From assembly GCF_002005445.1 (NCBI RefSeq), contig NZ_CP014692.1, positions 992,001-1,056,000 of the forward strand: DNA of 64,000 bases, read 5' to 3'. Source of the stretch: Acetobacter aceti. GTDB lineage: Bacteria; Pseudomonadota; Alphaproteobacteria; Acetobacterales; Acetobacteraceae. Position numbers and translations under genes: made by a program. Position 1 is the first letter of the stretch; each line of letters begins with the position of its first letter. Below are positions 53,746 to 63,134 of this stretch, piece by piece. Below the pieces are notes generated by a model. The model was not told where the DNA came from, did no database searches, and was given only the letters and a program-made list of their open reading frames with translations.

Positions 53746-55521
53746 TTGCCGGTCATTCTCGCCAGCCTGCTTTCGGTAACGGCGGAGCGGTGGATCGGGC
53801 TTCCTCCGGGGCAGCAGCGGCTGGCCTGTCAGGGGATGTGGCTGATCGCGGCTCTGGGTGCGCTGTTCGTGCTGCCATGGAGCGCGGCTGACGCCCGGTC
53901 CGTATTGCCGGTTTTCACGCTGGACCCGCTCGGTTGCCTGTTTCTGATGGTGTTCGTCCTTCTCGGCTGCTGTGCGGAGCGCTGGATCAGGCCGGGAGGC
54001 CGCCTGCCTCTCGCCTGCGCTGTGGCGAGCCTTGCCGCCTTCGCCACCGATGCGGTTGCCCTGATGGTGACAGGGTGTCTGGCGCTGGTGCTGGCGCTTC
54101 CGGAACGGCAGAAGGCGTCGGCCGGTTGTTTGCGGATACTTCTCTTCGCCGCTGGCTGCGCACCCGGACCGGTCCATGGTGCTGAATGGATGGCGATCGT
54201 CGCGGCTCTGGCCTGTGCAGCCGGGGCAGGGCGGCGTCAGGCCGATTTCGCGGTAGCCCCCATGCTGGAGGCCGGCTGTGGTCTGCTTCTGCTGTGCCGT
54301 GTTCTCCTGAGGCCGGACAGTATCGTCACTCCCGCCATGACCGCGACTCTGGTTGCCGGAGGGATGACGCTGGCCTTCGTGCGGGTCTTCTCCGCCCTCA
54401 CGACACGCAAAAGCAGTGTCGCGACTATGGGATTGGCCGGCCTTCCTGCCGCGCTCAGCATCACCTCCCTTGGTCTGCTGAGTCTCGCCAGTAATTCCGG
54501 CTCAGCACTGACGGCGCATGTGGCGGCCGGTACGCTGGTGCTGCAGTTGGTGACGCTCTGGCCCGTCGCCATTGCGTTTCTCAGGACTGGTGGTCTGGTG
54601 TCGGAAGGGGCCGGTTCGGATCATCTCGGGCGTCTGGGTGGGCTGATCCTGTTTGCTCCCCGGCTGGCGGGTCTGTTCGCCGCCACCCTGCTGGTTCTCA
54701 CCTTCCTGCCGCCCGCTGGTGGTTTCACCATCCTGTGGTTGCAGGTTGAAACGGCTCTTGGGCTGCTGCCGGACGGGTTTACTGCCGCCTTGCCGTCGCT
54801 GGCTTTCCTGCTGGCTCTGGGTGCCTTGGTCGCGCTGACCGGGCTGTCGGCCCTGAGACTGGCCGGCCTCCTCCTGCTCGGTGGCGCACGCAGTCCCCGC
54901 ATGGCTGCCTGTCCCGATGCAATATGGCCTGCTCTGGCGCCGGCGATGGGCGCGCTGCTGTTCGCCATTGTGACCGGTTTGGCGCCGGGTGGCGTCCTGC
55001 GGCTGGCCGAGCCGGTTCTGCAGCAACTGACGGGTGCATCGCGCCTGACGCCCCAACCTGTCTTTACGCTGGTGGCGCCCGATGGCCTGTCGTCATGGAT
55101 GCCTTGCGGTGTCACCGCGCTTCTGTTGATGGTAGTGGTGATCATCCGGTTGGTGCAGCAGCAGGCTCTCCGTTCGCGAACCGGCGCCCTCACGCTGAAA
55201 CGCGAGATTCTGCCGGATATTCATACCGGTGAAACGACGCCCTGGCTCGGTGGCCTGACAACCCGCGCACCGTGGTTGCCGTTCGGTGAGCCGCTGATCT
55301 GGCCGGGCGTCGATATGGCGCCGTCCTTGCTGCGCTCGGTGCTTTTTCCGCAGGGACGTCTCCGGTTCATGTCCCGATTGAGGATGCTGCGTTATGGCGC
55401 GCGCTGCCTGTGTCGTCTCCGGCGGATGCTGCGGACAGCGGCTCCCTTCGCCGACCATGCGACCGCTGTTGTGCTTGTTCTGGTCGCACTGGGAATTTCT
55501 CTGTCAGCGCTGATGTCATGA
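53746..55521 (+). CDS. hyfB: Hydrogenase-4 component B-like membrane protein
   Basis: The 591-residue protein has about 14 hydrophobic segments and the place and rough length of HyfB/NuoL-type antiporter subunits (FTLDPLGCLFLMVFVLL near the start, LPPAGGFTILWLQVETALG later). It is highly divergent: the Lys and Glu residues that form the proton path in NuoL and HyfB cannot be seen inside the hydrophobic segments. The TTG at 53746 is the marked start, but the codons before it back to 53728 also encode hydrophobic residues, so an unusual start further upstream is possible. It begins a six-gene coupled operon. Confidence 0.65.
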   Translation: MPVILASLLSVTAERWIGLPPGQQRLACQGMWLIAALGALFVLPWSAADARSVLPVFTLDPLGCLFLMVFVLLGCCAERWIRPGGRLPLACAVASLAAFATDAVALMVTGCLALVLALPERQKASAGCLRILLFAAGCAPGPVHGAEWMAIVAALACAAGAGRRQADFAVAPMLEAGCGLLLLCRVLLRPDSIVTPAMTATLVAGGMTLAFVRVFSALTTRKSSVATMGLAGLPAALSITSLGLLSLASNSGSALTAHVAAGTLVLQLVTLWPVAIAFLRTGGLVSEGAGSDHLGRLGGLILFAPRLAGLFAATLLVLTFLPPAGGFTILWLQVETALGLLPDGFTAALPSLAFLLALGALVALTGLSALRLAGLLLLGGARSPRMAACPDAIWPALAPAMGALLFAIVTGLAPGGVLRLAEPVLQQLTGASRLTPQPVFTLVAPDGLSSWMPCGVTALLLMVVVIIRLVQQQALRSRTGALTLKREILPDIHTGETTPWLGGLTTRAPWLPFGEPLIWPGVDMAPSLLRSVLFPQGRLRFMSRLRMLRYGARCLCRLRRMLRTAAPFADHATAVVLVLVALGISLSALMS

Positions 55522-56552
55522 CGATTCTTCAGATCATTCTTTCCGTTCTGCTGACGGTGTTGCAACTGGCGCTCGTGGTGCTTGTCGCACCCCTGCTGAG
55601 CGGATTCCGCAGCTTCATTTCGGCGCGGATGACCGGTGTTCCCGCATCCCCGGTGCTGCGCCGCTGGTTCGTCATCGGTCGTGAGTGGAGGGCTGCGCCA
55701 CCTCTTAAGCAGAGCGATGCGCCGCCGCTGGTCGAAGGGACGATCACTGAAATCGCAGCACCGCTTTCCCTGGCCGCTGCCGTGTGCGCGGCGTTGCTTG
55801 TGCCGGCGTTCACTCAGGGACTTCTGACACACTCATGGTCTGATCTGTTGCTCGTGGGGCTGTTGCTGGTGCTGGCCCGTTTTATCGCGCTGCTGCCGGG
55901 ACTGGCCCAGCCTGCGGAACGCGCCACGTTTGCGTTCGGGCGGGCTGCCGCCTTGGCTCTCGTGCTGCCCTGCCTGTTTCTGCTGGTGGCGCTCCTGTTC
56001 AGCGCTGGAGCGACGACCGGACTCGCCGCAGTGCTGACCGGGCTTGTCCATGCCAATCCGTTTGTGGAAGGCGCACCCTTTGTGCTGGCCGGCGCGGCCA
56101 TTCTGGCGGCTGTCGATCCCGTGGAGAAGTCCGATATCGCAGGGCAGGGAAGTGATGGGGCGCTTCTGATGATGTCGCGGGACATCACGGCTCTGACATG
56201 GCTGACGCTGGCGGGGGACCTCATGTGGCCCGGATCGCTTGCTGCCGTCGCCAGCAGTCCGACTGTTCCGGGTGGTTGTGGCGCGTTGCTGCTTGGCGTT
56301 CTGTGCTGGCTTCTGCGCAGTTTTCTGCTGTCTGTCATTCTTGCGACCGGACGGGCTTTTGCGTTGGGTGATCTGGCCGGGGTGCGTCTGCGGGCAGCGT
56401 CGGCGCTGCTGCTGGCGGTGCTGGCGCTCCAGTTGATGACCGCCAGCCGTCTCATGCCGCCCATCGGCGTCATACCGGAGGAAAGCCGGGTTTCAGACAG
56501 AACACCTGCGGCGCATCCTGCTCCTCGCCGAACGGATATCGAAAAACGATGA
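55518..56552 (+). CDS. hyfC: Hydrogenase-4 component C-like membrane protein (NuoH type)
   Basis: The 344-residue protein has about eight membrane segments. Its N-terminal part (VAPLLSGFRSFISARMTGVP, then WFVIGREWRAAPPL) lines up with HyfC/HycD, which anchors the soluble arm to the membrane. The acidic segment that HyfC and NuoH proteins carry in the middle is reduced here. The ATG overlaps the hyfB stop by four bases, and the stop overlaps hyfE by four. Confidence 0.75.
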   Translation: MTILQIILSVLLTVLQLALVVLVAPLLSGFRSFISARMTGVPASPVLRRWFVIGREWRAAPPLKQSDAPPLVEGTITEIAAPLSLAAAVCAALLVPAFTQGLLTHSWSDLLLVGLLLVLARFIALLPGLAQPAERATFAFGRAAALALVLPCLFLLVALLFSAGATTGLAAVLTGLVHANPFVEGAPFVLAGAAILAAVDPVEKSDIAGQGSDGALLMMSRDITALTWLTLAGDLMWPGSLAAVASSPTVPGGCGALLLGVLCWLLRSFLLSVILATGRAFALGDLAGVRLRAASALLLAVLALQLMTASRLMPPIGVIPEESRVSDRTPAAHPAPRRTDIEKR

Positions 56553-57163
56553 CGCTCGCACTTGCCCTTCTGCCTCTGCTGGCTTTGCTGACCCTTCCCG
56601 CCGGTCTGCTGGTGACCCCGGTGACGGGACTTTTGACCGCTCTCTCCATCCTGCTTCTGCGTCATGCGTCGGCGGATCCGTTTCCTGCCGTCATTCTGTT
56701 TGCGGCGATGAGCGCACTGATCCTGTCTGTCGCTCCGACATGGTGGCTGGGGCGTTATACGGATGAAACCGGGCCGTCGCAGGTGGCCGGGGCTGTCGTG
56801 CTGTCTCTGGTGTTGATGATTGCGGCGAGTCTGAGCCTTCCGTCAGAGGACATGCTGCAGAGTCCGGCGCTTCTTTCGGCTCCTTTCATTCCAATCGACG
56901 GCTCGGTGGTGACTGTGGCGCTCGGCGTAACCTTTATCGGTCTGGCCACGCTGTCGCTGCGTTCAGGCGCACGCTACCAACTGGCGGGTCTTCTGACGGC
57001 CTGCGACGGATTGCTGCTGACAGCGGCCAATATTCGCAATCCCTATGCGGGCTGGCTCATCGGTGTGTGCCTTCTGCTGCTCGCCGGAGCCGGGACGTGG
57101 CTGGTAAGACGTCTGTCTCTCCTGAGGATGAAATCCGCAGAGCGAGGGAAGGCCGGTTTCTGA
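56549..57163 (+). CDS. hyfE: Hydrogenase-4 component E-like membrane protein
   Basis: The 204-residue protein has about six membrane segments and an FIGLATLSLRSGARYQLAGL stretch. Its size and operon position correspond to HyfE, a NuoK/MnhC-like subunit. The call relies mainly on gene order, because small membrane subunits diverge quickly. It overlaps hyfC by four bases and hyfF by one. Confidence 0.65.
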   Translation: MTLALALLPLLALLTLPAGLLVTPVTGLLTALSILLLRHASADPFPAVILFAAMSALILSVAPTWWLGRYTDETGPSQVAGAVVLSLVLMIAASLSLPSEDMLQSPALLSAPFIPIDGSVVTVALGVTFIGLATLSLRSGARYQLAGLLTACDGLLLTAANIRNPYAGWLIGVCLLLLAGAGTWLVRRLSLLRMKSAERGKAGF

Positions 57164-58347
57164 TGCTCATTGCCGCGGACATCATCCTGTTTCTCAGCCT
57201 CGTCTGGCCATTTCTGGCAGGCGCGATCATCGCCGCGTCTGGTCCTGAAAGCCGGACGGGCGATGAGGAGACGCAGAGCCGGTTCTCCCAGCTTGCCGCG
57301 AATTTTTCTTTCGTTGCAGTGGGGCTCGCCGCACTCAATGTGCCTCTTTCGATATATCTGGCCGCAACCGGACAGGGTGTTGAACTGGGATGGATGATCG
57401 AAGCGCCGTTGGCCACGGTCGGCTGCCTGATCCTGCATGTCAGTCTGGTGTCGCAGTGCTTTGCGCCGCCGCAGCCAGAGGAAGAGCGCGCGCTGGTCAC
57501 CCGCGACGCCGTTCCGTTCTGGACCAGCGGCCTGCTGGCTCTGGCCATGATGCTTTCGGAACCAGTGGCCCGGGCGGTCATGCTGCTGTCGGCTCCCGTT
57601 CTGGCCGTCATTCTGCTCAACACAGGTGCGGGCCGTGCTCTGTCAGGCTGGAACACGCTCCGCCGAACCGCCACGGGAGCCCTGCTGGTCTGTAGCGGCT
57701 TCCTTCATCCTGATCCGATCATCGAGGGAATGCTTGCCGGGGGTGGCTTCTGTCTGCTCGCTAGCCTGTTTCCCTGCACGATCCCTATGAACGCGATGCG
57801 AACGGACCGGACAGGCAACGCTTCGGAAAGTCTGAGAGCCAATGCGGCAACGCTGGCTGTCGTGGCGTTGCTGGTGACCTTCCCTCTGCCACCAGTGACG
57901 GCCCTGAGCCTGCGGGCTCTGCTCTTTGCGTCCGGTCTCGCCACACTGGCGCTGGCGGCGGTACGCCTGAGACTGAAATCGGCGCAGTCTGCATTGCTTC
58001 TGACGCAGGCTTCGATGGGGCTCGCCGCCGTTTCTGCGGGCCTTGCCCATCCTCTTGTGGCGGATCTGGCTGTGTTCGGTCCTCTCGTCGCCACGCCCTG
58101 GCTCTCGCTGTCCGGAAAGCCGGCTTCCCGTATGGCGTTTCTGGCGGACAGGGCGTTTCTTCTGCCCGGATTCGGAGCGCTTCTTCTGGCAGTGATGCTG
58201 GTTGCGATGACTTCCCTGCCGCTCGCCCTGCTGCTGATTGCGGCTGTATGGCCGGCGCTAAGACCCGGTGTGCGGCTGTTCCCATCGAGCATCGTGCTTC
58301 CCAAAATCAGTGGTGCAAAATCCGGCGACAGGGAGGGGCGCTCATGA
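57163..58347 (+). CDS. hyfF: Hydrogenase-4 component F-like membrane protein
   Basis: The 394-residue protein has 10-11 hydrophobic segments (LIAADIILFLSLVWPFLAGA at the start). It sits where HyfF, a second antiporter-like subunit of more than 500 residues, would be, so it is shorter by over 100 residues. No Lys or Glu is seen in the middle of its membrane segments. The ATG overlaps the hyfE stop by one base, and its stop overlaps hyfG by four. Confidence 0.6.
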   Translation: MLIAADIILFLSLVWPFLAGAIIAASGPESRTGDEETQSRFSQLAANFSFVAVGLAALNVPLSIYLAATGQGVELGWMIEAPLATVGCLILHVSLVSQCFAPPQPEEERALVTRDAVPFWTSGLLALAMMLSEPVARAVMLLSAPVLAVILLNTGAGRALSGWNTLRRTATGALLVCSGFLHPDPIIEGMLAGGGFCLLASLFPCTIPMNAMRTDRTGNASESLRANAATLAVVALLVTFPLPPVTALSLRALLFASGLATLALAAVRLRLKSAQSALLLTQASMGLAAVSAGLAHPLVADLAVFGPLVATPWLSLSGKPASRMAFLADRAFLLPGFGALLLAVMLVAMTSLPLALLLIAAVWPALRPGVRLFPSSIVLPKISGAKSGDREGRS

Positions 58348-59975
58348 GCATTCCGCCTATCCAGTTTGGCAGCCGGGCTCTTGTGACCCAGGACCCGGCT
58401 ACGCCTTCAGTCCGGGCACTCATCAGAAAGGGCCGAAAAACCGAAACGGCCTGGCGCTTTGAGTTGACCGAAGAGGCGTGGTTCGATCTGGCGGAATGCC
58501 TGCGTGACGACCCGGCGGTTCTGCTGGGGCTCTGGTGTGACGGCAAGGCGGTGCATGCTTTTTTCAATGACGGCGTGCCGGGCGGTGAAGTCGGGTTGAA
58601 ACCGTTGATGGCGTCTCTGGTGCTGGATGGCCCCCGTTATCGCGGGTTTTCCACCATCCGTCGTCGTGTGGCCCCGTTCGAGCGCATGATCCGTGATCTC
58701 TGGGGCGTCGAGGCCATGGATGCGACGGATACACGACCTCTGGTGGATCGTGGTGCATGGGCGGTGACGGCGCCATTATCGGCGCGACCAGTGCCAGCCT
58801 CGGGCATCACCGACATGCCCGAATTTTCCACGCCGGACCCGTTGGTGGCGGCGCAGGGGATGGTTTTTTCGCGTGGTCCGGCATCGGGCGGTGCGGAGGG
58901 GCCTGTGCATTTCCGTCTCGGCGTCGCTCGCGGACAGATTCGTACGGTTGAGGCGCTCACCGGCTTCGCGCACCGGGGTATTGAAGCACGGATGGCGGGC
59001 GTCCGGCTCGCCGATGCGGCGGGTCTGAGCGGACGCATCCATGTGGGCGCGACGCTGGCCCACCAATGGGCTTTCAGCGCCGCGGTCGAACAGGCCGTGG
59101 GTGTGACGGTCGGGTCAATGGTCGGACATATCCGTGCAATGCTGTGTGAAATCGAACGGATTCACACGCATCTCACCTGTCTGGCGCGTACGGCGGATGC
59201 CGCTGGAGCGGACATGCTGGCGGGTCGGTTGTACAAGGCGCGGGATATCCTCTCCCGCGTCTGCCAGGCCGCCATCGGACGGCGGCTGTTGCTGGACTGT
59301 GTGGTGCCGGGTGGCGTGACGCTCGCCATTTCCGGGTATGAGCAGGTGCATGAGGACGTCGTTCTGGATGGCCTGAAGACCCTTTGTGAGGAAGTTTCTG
59401 TCTTCGGAACGGGAGATTTCCTTGATATTCAGGCGCTCTGGCAGGCAACCGGCGTTGTGATGTCCGGTCTGGCTGGCGAGGGGCAGGTTCCGCGATCTCT
59501 GGCCGATGATCTTGTGCTGGGCGGGGCCGTCGGTCGTAGCTGTGGGAGAGGGGCGGATCTGCGCCTGTCCATGGAAGCCTATTCGAGTGTGCGAATCCGC
59601 ACACCCGTCACCATTGAAGGGGATGCGGCCGCCCGTTGCCGGATCCGTTTCGAGGATATTGCGGAAAGCCTGCGGATAATCGCCGCTTTCGGCGTCATGT
59701 TTACTACGGAAGGTGAGGCGGAGCGTCTGTCATTCCTTGTTCCGGTCGAAGTCCCTCATGAACGATGCGAGGGATATGCCGCTGTGGAAGGACCTGACGG
59801 GCTGGTCTGCCATGTCGTGATTTTACAGGGAGGCCGCGTGGAGCGCACGTTTATCGCGGAGCCGGCAGGCGTGCTTCAGACCGTGCAGGAGGCGGCTCTT
59901 CAGGGATGCAGCCCTTCTAAATGTGATGCCGTGCGGTGTTCGTTCGGTGTTTCTGCCGCAGCGGTTGATCTGTAA
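58344..59975 (+). CDS. hyfG: Hyf-type large subunit without NiFe cysteines
   Basis: The 543-residue protein fuses a 30-kDa NuoC-like domain (ending in FERMIRDLWGVEAMDATDTR) to a 49-kDa NuoD/hydrogenase-large-subunit domain. In true NiFe enzymes the L1 motif reads C-G-I-C-x3-H after an Arg-Ile pair; here it reads GRIHVGATLAHQWAF, so both cysteines are gone. The C terminus lacks the DPCxxC motif and ends in CSFGVSAAAVDL. The protein cannot hold a NiFe site. It is closer to the energy-converting hydrogenase-related (Ehr) group and probably has a different reaction or uses quinone. Overlap with hyfF is four bases. Confidence 0.85.
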   Translation: MSIPPIQFGSRALVTQDPATPSVRALIRKGRKTETAWRFELTEEAWFDLAECLRDDPAVLLGLWCDGKAVHAFFNDGVPGGEVGLKPLMASLVLDGPRYRGFSTIRRRVAPFERMIRDLWGVEAMDATDTRPLVDRGAWAVTAPLSARPVPASGITDMPEFSTPDPLVAAQGMVFSRGPASGGAEGPVHFRLGVARGQIRTVEALTGFAHRGIEARMAGVRLADAAGLSGRIHVGATLAHQWAFSAAVEQAVGVTVGSMVGHIRAMLCEIERIHTHLTCLARTADAAGADMLAGRLYKARDILSRVCQAAIGRRLLLDCVVPGGVTLAISGYEQVHEDVVLDGLKTLCEEVSVFGTGDFLDIQALWQATGVVMSGLAGEGQVPRSLADDLVLGGAVGRSCGRGADLRLSMEAYSSVRIRTPVTIEGDAAARCRIRFEDIAESLRIIAAFGVMFTTEGEAERLSFLVPVEVPHERCEGYAAVEGPDGLVCHVVILQGGRVERTFIAEPAGVLQTVQEAALQGCSPSKCDAVRCSFGVSAAAVDL

Positions 59976-60030
59976 ACATGGTCCGGTTACCGCCGCATTT
60001 CTGTATCAGACCAAGAGGGAGGCGGTTGCC

Positions 60031-60519
60031 GTGTCGACTGTTCTGATCCGCGCATTGTTCACGTCCCTGCTGGCGCCCGCCGGTCCTGCGCTGCCGCCGG
60101 TCGTGTCCCGCTCGCCACTGGTTTTCTTTCATGTGGACAGCGGCGGCTGTGAAGCCTGCAGCCTTGAGGTCGAAGCGCTCATGAAAGGCGATTACGGTCT
60201 GGCTGAAGCAGGAATCGTATTTACGGACGCGCCCCGGATTGCAGACATGCTGCTCGTGACAGGCGCCTGCACCCGCATGATGGCGCCCGTGGTCAAGGCT
60301 GCATGGGAAGCGATGCCGAAACCGAAAGGTCTGCTGGCTGTCGGAGCCTGCGCGATTGATGGAGGGCCATTTACCGAGAATTATGCCGTTCTCGGTGGTC
60401 TGGAGAAGCGGGCGTCCGTGGATTGCGCCATTCCGGGCTGTCCCCCGACGCCTGACGCCATCCTGCAGGGAATTATAAGCCTTCTTTCCCCGACACCCGC
60501 TCCTGTGCCGGAAGCGTAA
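60031..60519 (+). CDS. hyfI: Hyf-type small iron-sulfur subunit (NuoB-like)
   Basis: The 162-residue protein keeps all cluster ligands of the NuoB/HyfI family: GGCEACSLE, then VGACAIDGG and IPGCPPTPDA. It would hold the last 4Fe-4S cluster next to the large subunit. The GTG at 60031 was chosen because GAGGGAGG lies eight bases upstream. It is the last gene of the operon; no ferredoxin-like HyfH or NuoI gene follows. Confidence 0.88.
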   Translation: MSTVLIRALFTSLLAPAGPALPPVVSRSPLVFFHVDSGGCEACSLEVEALMKGDYGLAEAGIVFTDAPRIADMLLVTGACTRMMAPVVKAAWEAMPKPKGLLAVGACAIDGGPFTENYAVLGGLEKRASVDCAIPGCPPTPDAILQGIISLLSPTPAPVPEA

Positions 60520-60578
60520 ATCCGGGCCATCCGTGTTTCAGCGGGGCTGACCGGAGGACCATTATGAAGTCGCCGCTG

Positions 60579-61472
60579 TTACGGGTGGGCGGCCCGTTGG
60601 GGAAGAGCTTTACGCTCCTCCGGGAACGGGGCTTCCTCCTCGTCTTCCTGCAAGGCTTCAGCGGCTTTCCGGAGTCTCTGGAAGCTCATTCTGCTGACAG
60701 GCAGCAGGGCGACGTATACAACGCCCATTGCAGCCAGCACGCCCCAGGGGTCAGCCACCAGAGCGACAAGATAGGCGCCGATACCCAGCATCATGGGCAG
60801 GACATATTTGGCGGGCACCTTGAAGTTCTTGAACGACCAGACCGGCAGGGTGGACACCAGAAGAAAGCCGGTTCCGATCAGGCTCATCACAGGCAGCCAT
60901 GGCAGCCGGGTCATTTCGTAAAGGCTGGTGTAGCCGAGCTTTTCCGCTTCAAGCCCGAGAAAGAGCGGGAAGAGAGCCAGCCCGGCACCGGCTGGAGCCG
61001 GGACGCCGGTAAAGAAGTTGCTGGCGTATTTCGGACGCTCTTCCTCGCCGTCCAGACTGGCGTTGAAGCGGGCCAGACGGAGCGCCATGCAGACCGTGAA
61101 CAGAATACAGGGCAAAAACGCATAACGGCCAGCATCTTTCATTGCCCAGATATACAGGACGAAAGAAGGGGCGACACCGAAGCAGAGAAAGTCGGAGAGG
61201 CTGTCGAACTCGGCGCCGAAGCGGGTCGATCCACGCAGAAGCCGCGCAATCCGCCCATCGAGTCCGTCAATGATGGCCGAGGCCAGAAGGGCGAGAGCGG
61301 CGTGATGGAAACGCCCATCAAGCGCGAAACGCATGCCCATCAGCCCGCTGCACAGGCCCAGCATGGTGAGCAGATTGGGGATAAGACGGTTGAAGGAGGG
61401 GCCTCGCACACGTGCCCGCGCAGACCGGCCCCCACGCAGACGGCGACGTCTGCGTCTTACGGTTTCAGCCAT
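60579..61472 (-). CDS. pssA: CDP-diacylglycerol-serine phosphatidyltransferase
   Basis: The 297-residue membrane protein has the CDP-alcohol phosphotransferase signature DG-x2-AR-x8-G-x3-D-x3-D (DGLDGRIARLLRGSTRFGAE and the following SLSD). The N terminus is strongly Arg-rich and about eight hydrophobic segments follow. It makes phosphatidylserine. It lies 48 bases after psd in the same operon, so phosphatidylethanolamine synthesis is complete here. Confidence 0.95.
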   Translation of the reverse strand: MAETVRRRRRRLRGGRSARARVRGPSFNRLIPNLLTMLGLCSGLMGMRFALDGRFHHAALALLASAIIDGLDGRIARLLRGSTRFGAEFDSLSDFLCFGVAPSFVLYIWAMKDAGRYAFLPCILFTVCMALRLARFNASLDGEEERPKYASNFFTGVPAPAGAGLALFPLFLGLEAEKLGYTSLYEMTRLPWLPVMSLIGTGFLLVSTLPVWSFKNFKVPAKYVLPMMLGIGAYLVALVADPWGVLAAMGVVYVALLPVSRMSFQRLRKAAEALQEDEEEAPFPEERKALPQRAAHP

Positions 61473-61520
61473 TAAACGAAATACTCCCGCGTCACGCGAC
61501 AGAAACGACTCAGCACCGGA

Positions 61521-62216
61521 TCAGGCGTCAAGCTTGGCCACGACCGTCTCGCCGCCGATCATGGTCTGACCGACTTGCACCAGGGGCTCGACACCGGGAG
61601 GGAGATAGACGTCCGTGCGCGAGCCGAAGCGGATCAGACCGAACCGCTCACCGGCTTCCAGACGCTCGCCAGCCTTGACGGAACAGACGATACGGCGGGC
61701 GATCAGTCCGGCGATCTGCACCACAGCCACCATGCGGCCATCCGGCAGCGTGATGCTCATGGCGTTACGTTCATTGTCGGTCGAAGCCTTGTCGAGGCTG
61801 GCGTTGAGGAATTTGCCCTCATGATAGGCGATGCGGGTGACGGTTCCGGCGACAGGCATGCGGTTCACATGCACGTCCAGAACGGACAGGAAGGTTGCGA
61901 CGCGCCAGACGGGAGTCTCGCCCATACCGAGTTCGACAGGGGGCGCGATTTTTTCAATCGACACAATCCGTCCGTCAGCCGGAGCCAGAACCAGACCTTC
62001 CCGGGCGGGAGCCGTGCGTTCCGGGTCACGGAAGAAATAGAGACAGAATCCGAAGAACAGACCGCCTGCCGTGCCCGCAGCACGGAGAACCGGGCATTTG
62101 AAGCGCCAGCCGAGATAGCGGGCGGCTACCGTCACGGCGCCTGATGCACCGAGAAATGGATAGGCCTCGCGATGCGGGCGGGAAAGGACGAACTTGAGAG
62201 AGCCTAGGAGTGACAT
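61521..62216 (-). CDS. psd: Phosphatidylserine decarboxylase proenzyme
   Basis: The 231-residue protein is the short Psd type. It has the self-cleavage site FGSR near residue 206 (in GLIRFGSRTDVYLPPG), where Gly-Ser splitting makes the pyruvoyl group. One membrane segment lies near residue 45. It decarboxylates phosphatidylserine to phosphatidylethanolamine. It is transcribed ahead of pssA and divergent from plsC. Confidence 0.95.
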   Translation of the reverse strand: MSLLGSLKFVLSRPHREAYPFLGASGAVTVAARYLGWRFKCPVLRAAGTAGGLFFGFCLYFFRDPERTAPAREGLVLAPADGRIVSIEKIAPPVELGMGETPVWRVATFLSVLDVHVNRMPVAGTVTRIAYHEGKFLNASLDKASTDNERNAMSITLPDGRMVAVVQIAGLIARRIVCSVKAGERLEAGERFGLIRFGSRTDVYLPPGVEPLVQVGQTMIGGETVVAKLDA

Positions 62217-62388
62217 GCTACCGTTCTTGACCGTTCATCGATGAGGAATCAAGAGAAACTCGTGACATTCGGGTGTCGTCTTGCGTCATCCTGGCTTTTC
62301 TGGTCTCCATCCAGCCCGGTCCGGCCTGCAGGAAGCGTGTCGGAAATCCCGTGAATCCAGCCGTGAGGCCAAGCTTGGGAGACCTGTC

Positions 62389-63093
62389 ATGAGAGTGATC
62401 CGCTCCGCCCTGTTCCGGATCTATATCGTCGCTATTTCCATCCTGATGGGCTGGGTGGCCATGCCTGTGCGCCTTTTCGCACCCGGCTATGCGATGCCGT
62501 ACGCCAAACTCTGGGCACGATTCTATCTGGCTGGCGGGCGTTTCTGGTGTGGCATACACACGCGTATCGAGGGGCTGGAAAAATTACCCCGTGACAAGCC
62601 GTTTATCATCGCTTCACAGCATCAGTCTGCTTTCGACACGCTGGTCTGGATGAATCTCGTGCCCAGACCCACGTACGTCATGAAGGAGGAACTGCTGAAA
62701 GTGCCTCTTGTCGGCCCGATGCTGAAGCTCACCGGCATGATTCCCGTCCAGCGGACGGGAGGCGGCAAGGCGATGCGCAATCTGCTGAAGAAAACTGAGC
62801 AGGCGGCTGTCGAGGGCAGGCAGATGATCATTTTCCCGGAAGGGACCCGCATGGCTTATGGGGAGACCGTGCCCCTCAAGCCCGGCATCGTCGCCATGGC
62901 CAGACATACAGGCCTGCCGGTCTATCCGGTCGCGACCAATTCGGGGCTTTACTGGCCGAGCCGCGGCTTTCTCAAGCGGGCTGGAACCATCTCGATCATT
63001 ATCGGAGATCCGGTAGAGGGCACGGGGCGGGGAGAGGTGCTTCAGGCCATTGAACAGTTCTGGAAGCAGGCCCGGCATCGCCTGAACGCCTGA
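62389..63093 (+). CDS. plsC: 1-acyl-glycerol-3-phosphate acyltransferase (PlsC-like)
   Basis: The 234-residue protein has an N-terminal membrane anchor and the acyltransferase motifs ASQHQSAFD (catalytic His and Asp form H-x4-D) and IIFPEGTRMAYG. It adds the second acyl chain to make phosphatidic acid. The ATG at 62389 has GGGAGA in front of it. Its place beside psd and pssA groups phospholipid genes. Confidence 0.92.
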   Translation: MRVIRSALFRIYIVAISILMGWVAMPVRLFAPGYAMPYAKLWARFYLAGGRFWCGIHTRIEGLEKLPRDKPFIIASQHQSAFDTLVWMNLVPRPTYVMKEELLKVPLVGPMLKLTGMIPVQRTGGGKAMRNLLKKTEQAAVEGRQMIIFPEGTRMAYGETVPLKPGIVAMARHTGLPVYPVATNSGLYWPSRGFLKRAGTISIIIGDPVEGTGRGEVLQAIEQFWKQARHRLNA

Positions 63094-63125
63094 TGGGTTG
63101 TCTTTATCACCAGAAGAGGCACGCT

Positions 63126-63134
63126 TGTGGATAA
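63126..63134 (-). promoter_or_regulatory. DnaA box 1
   Basis: The plus strand reads TGTGGATAA, exactly complementary to the consensus TTATCCACA. A near copy with one added base lies 12 bases further on. Confidence 0.65.
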
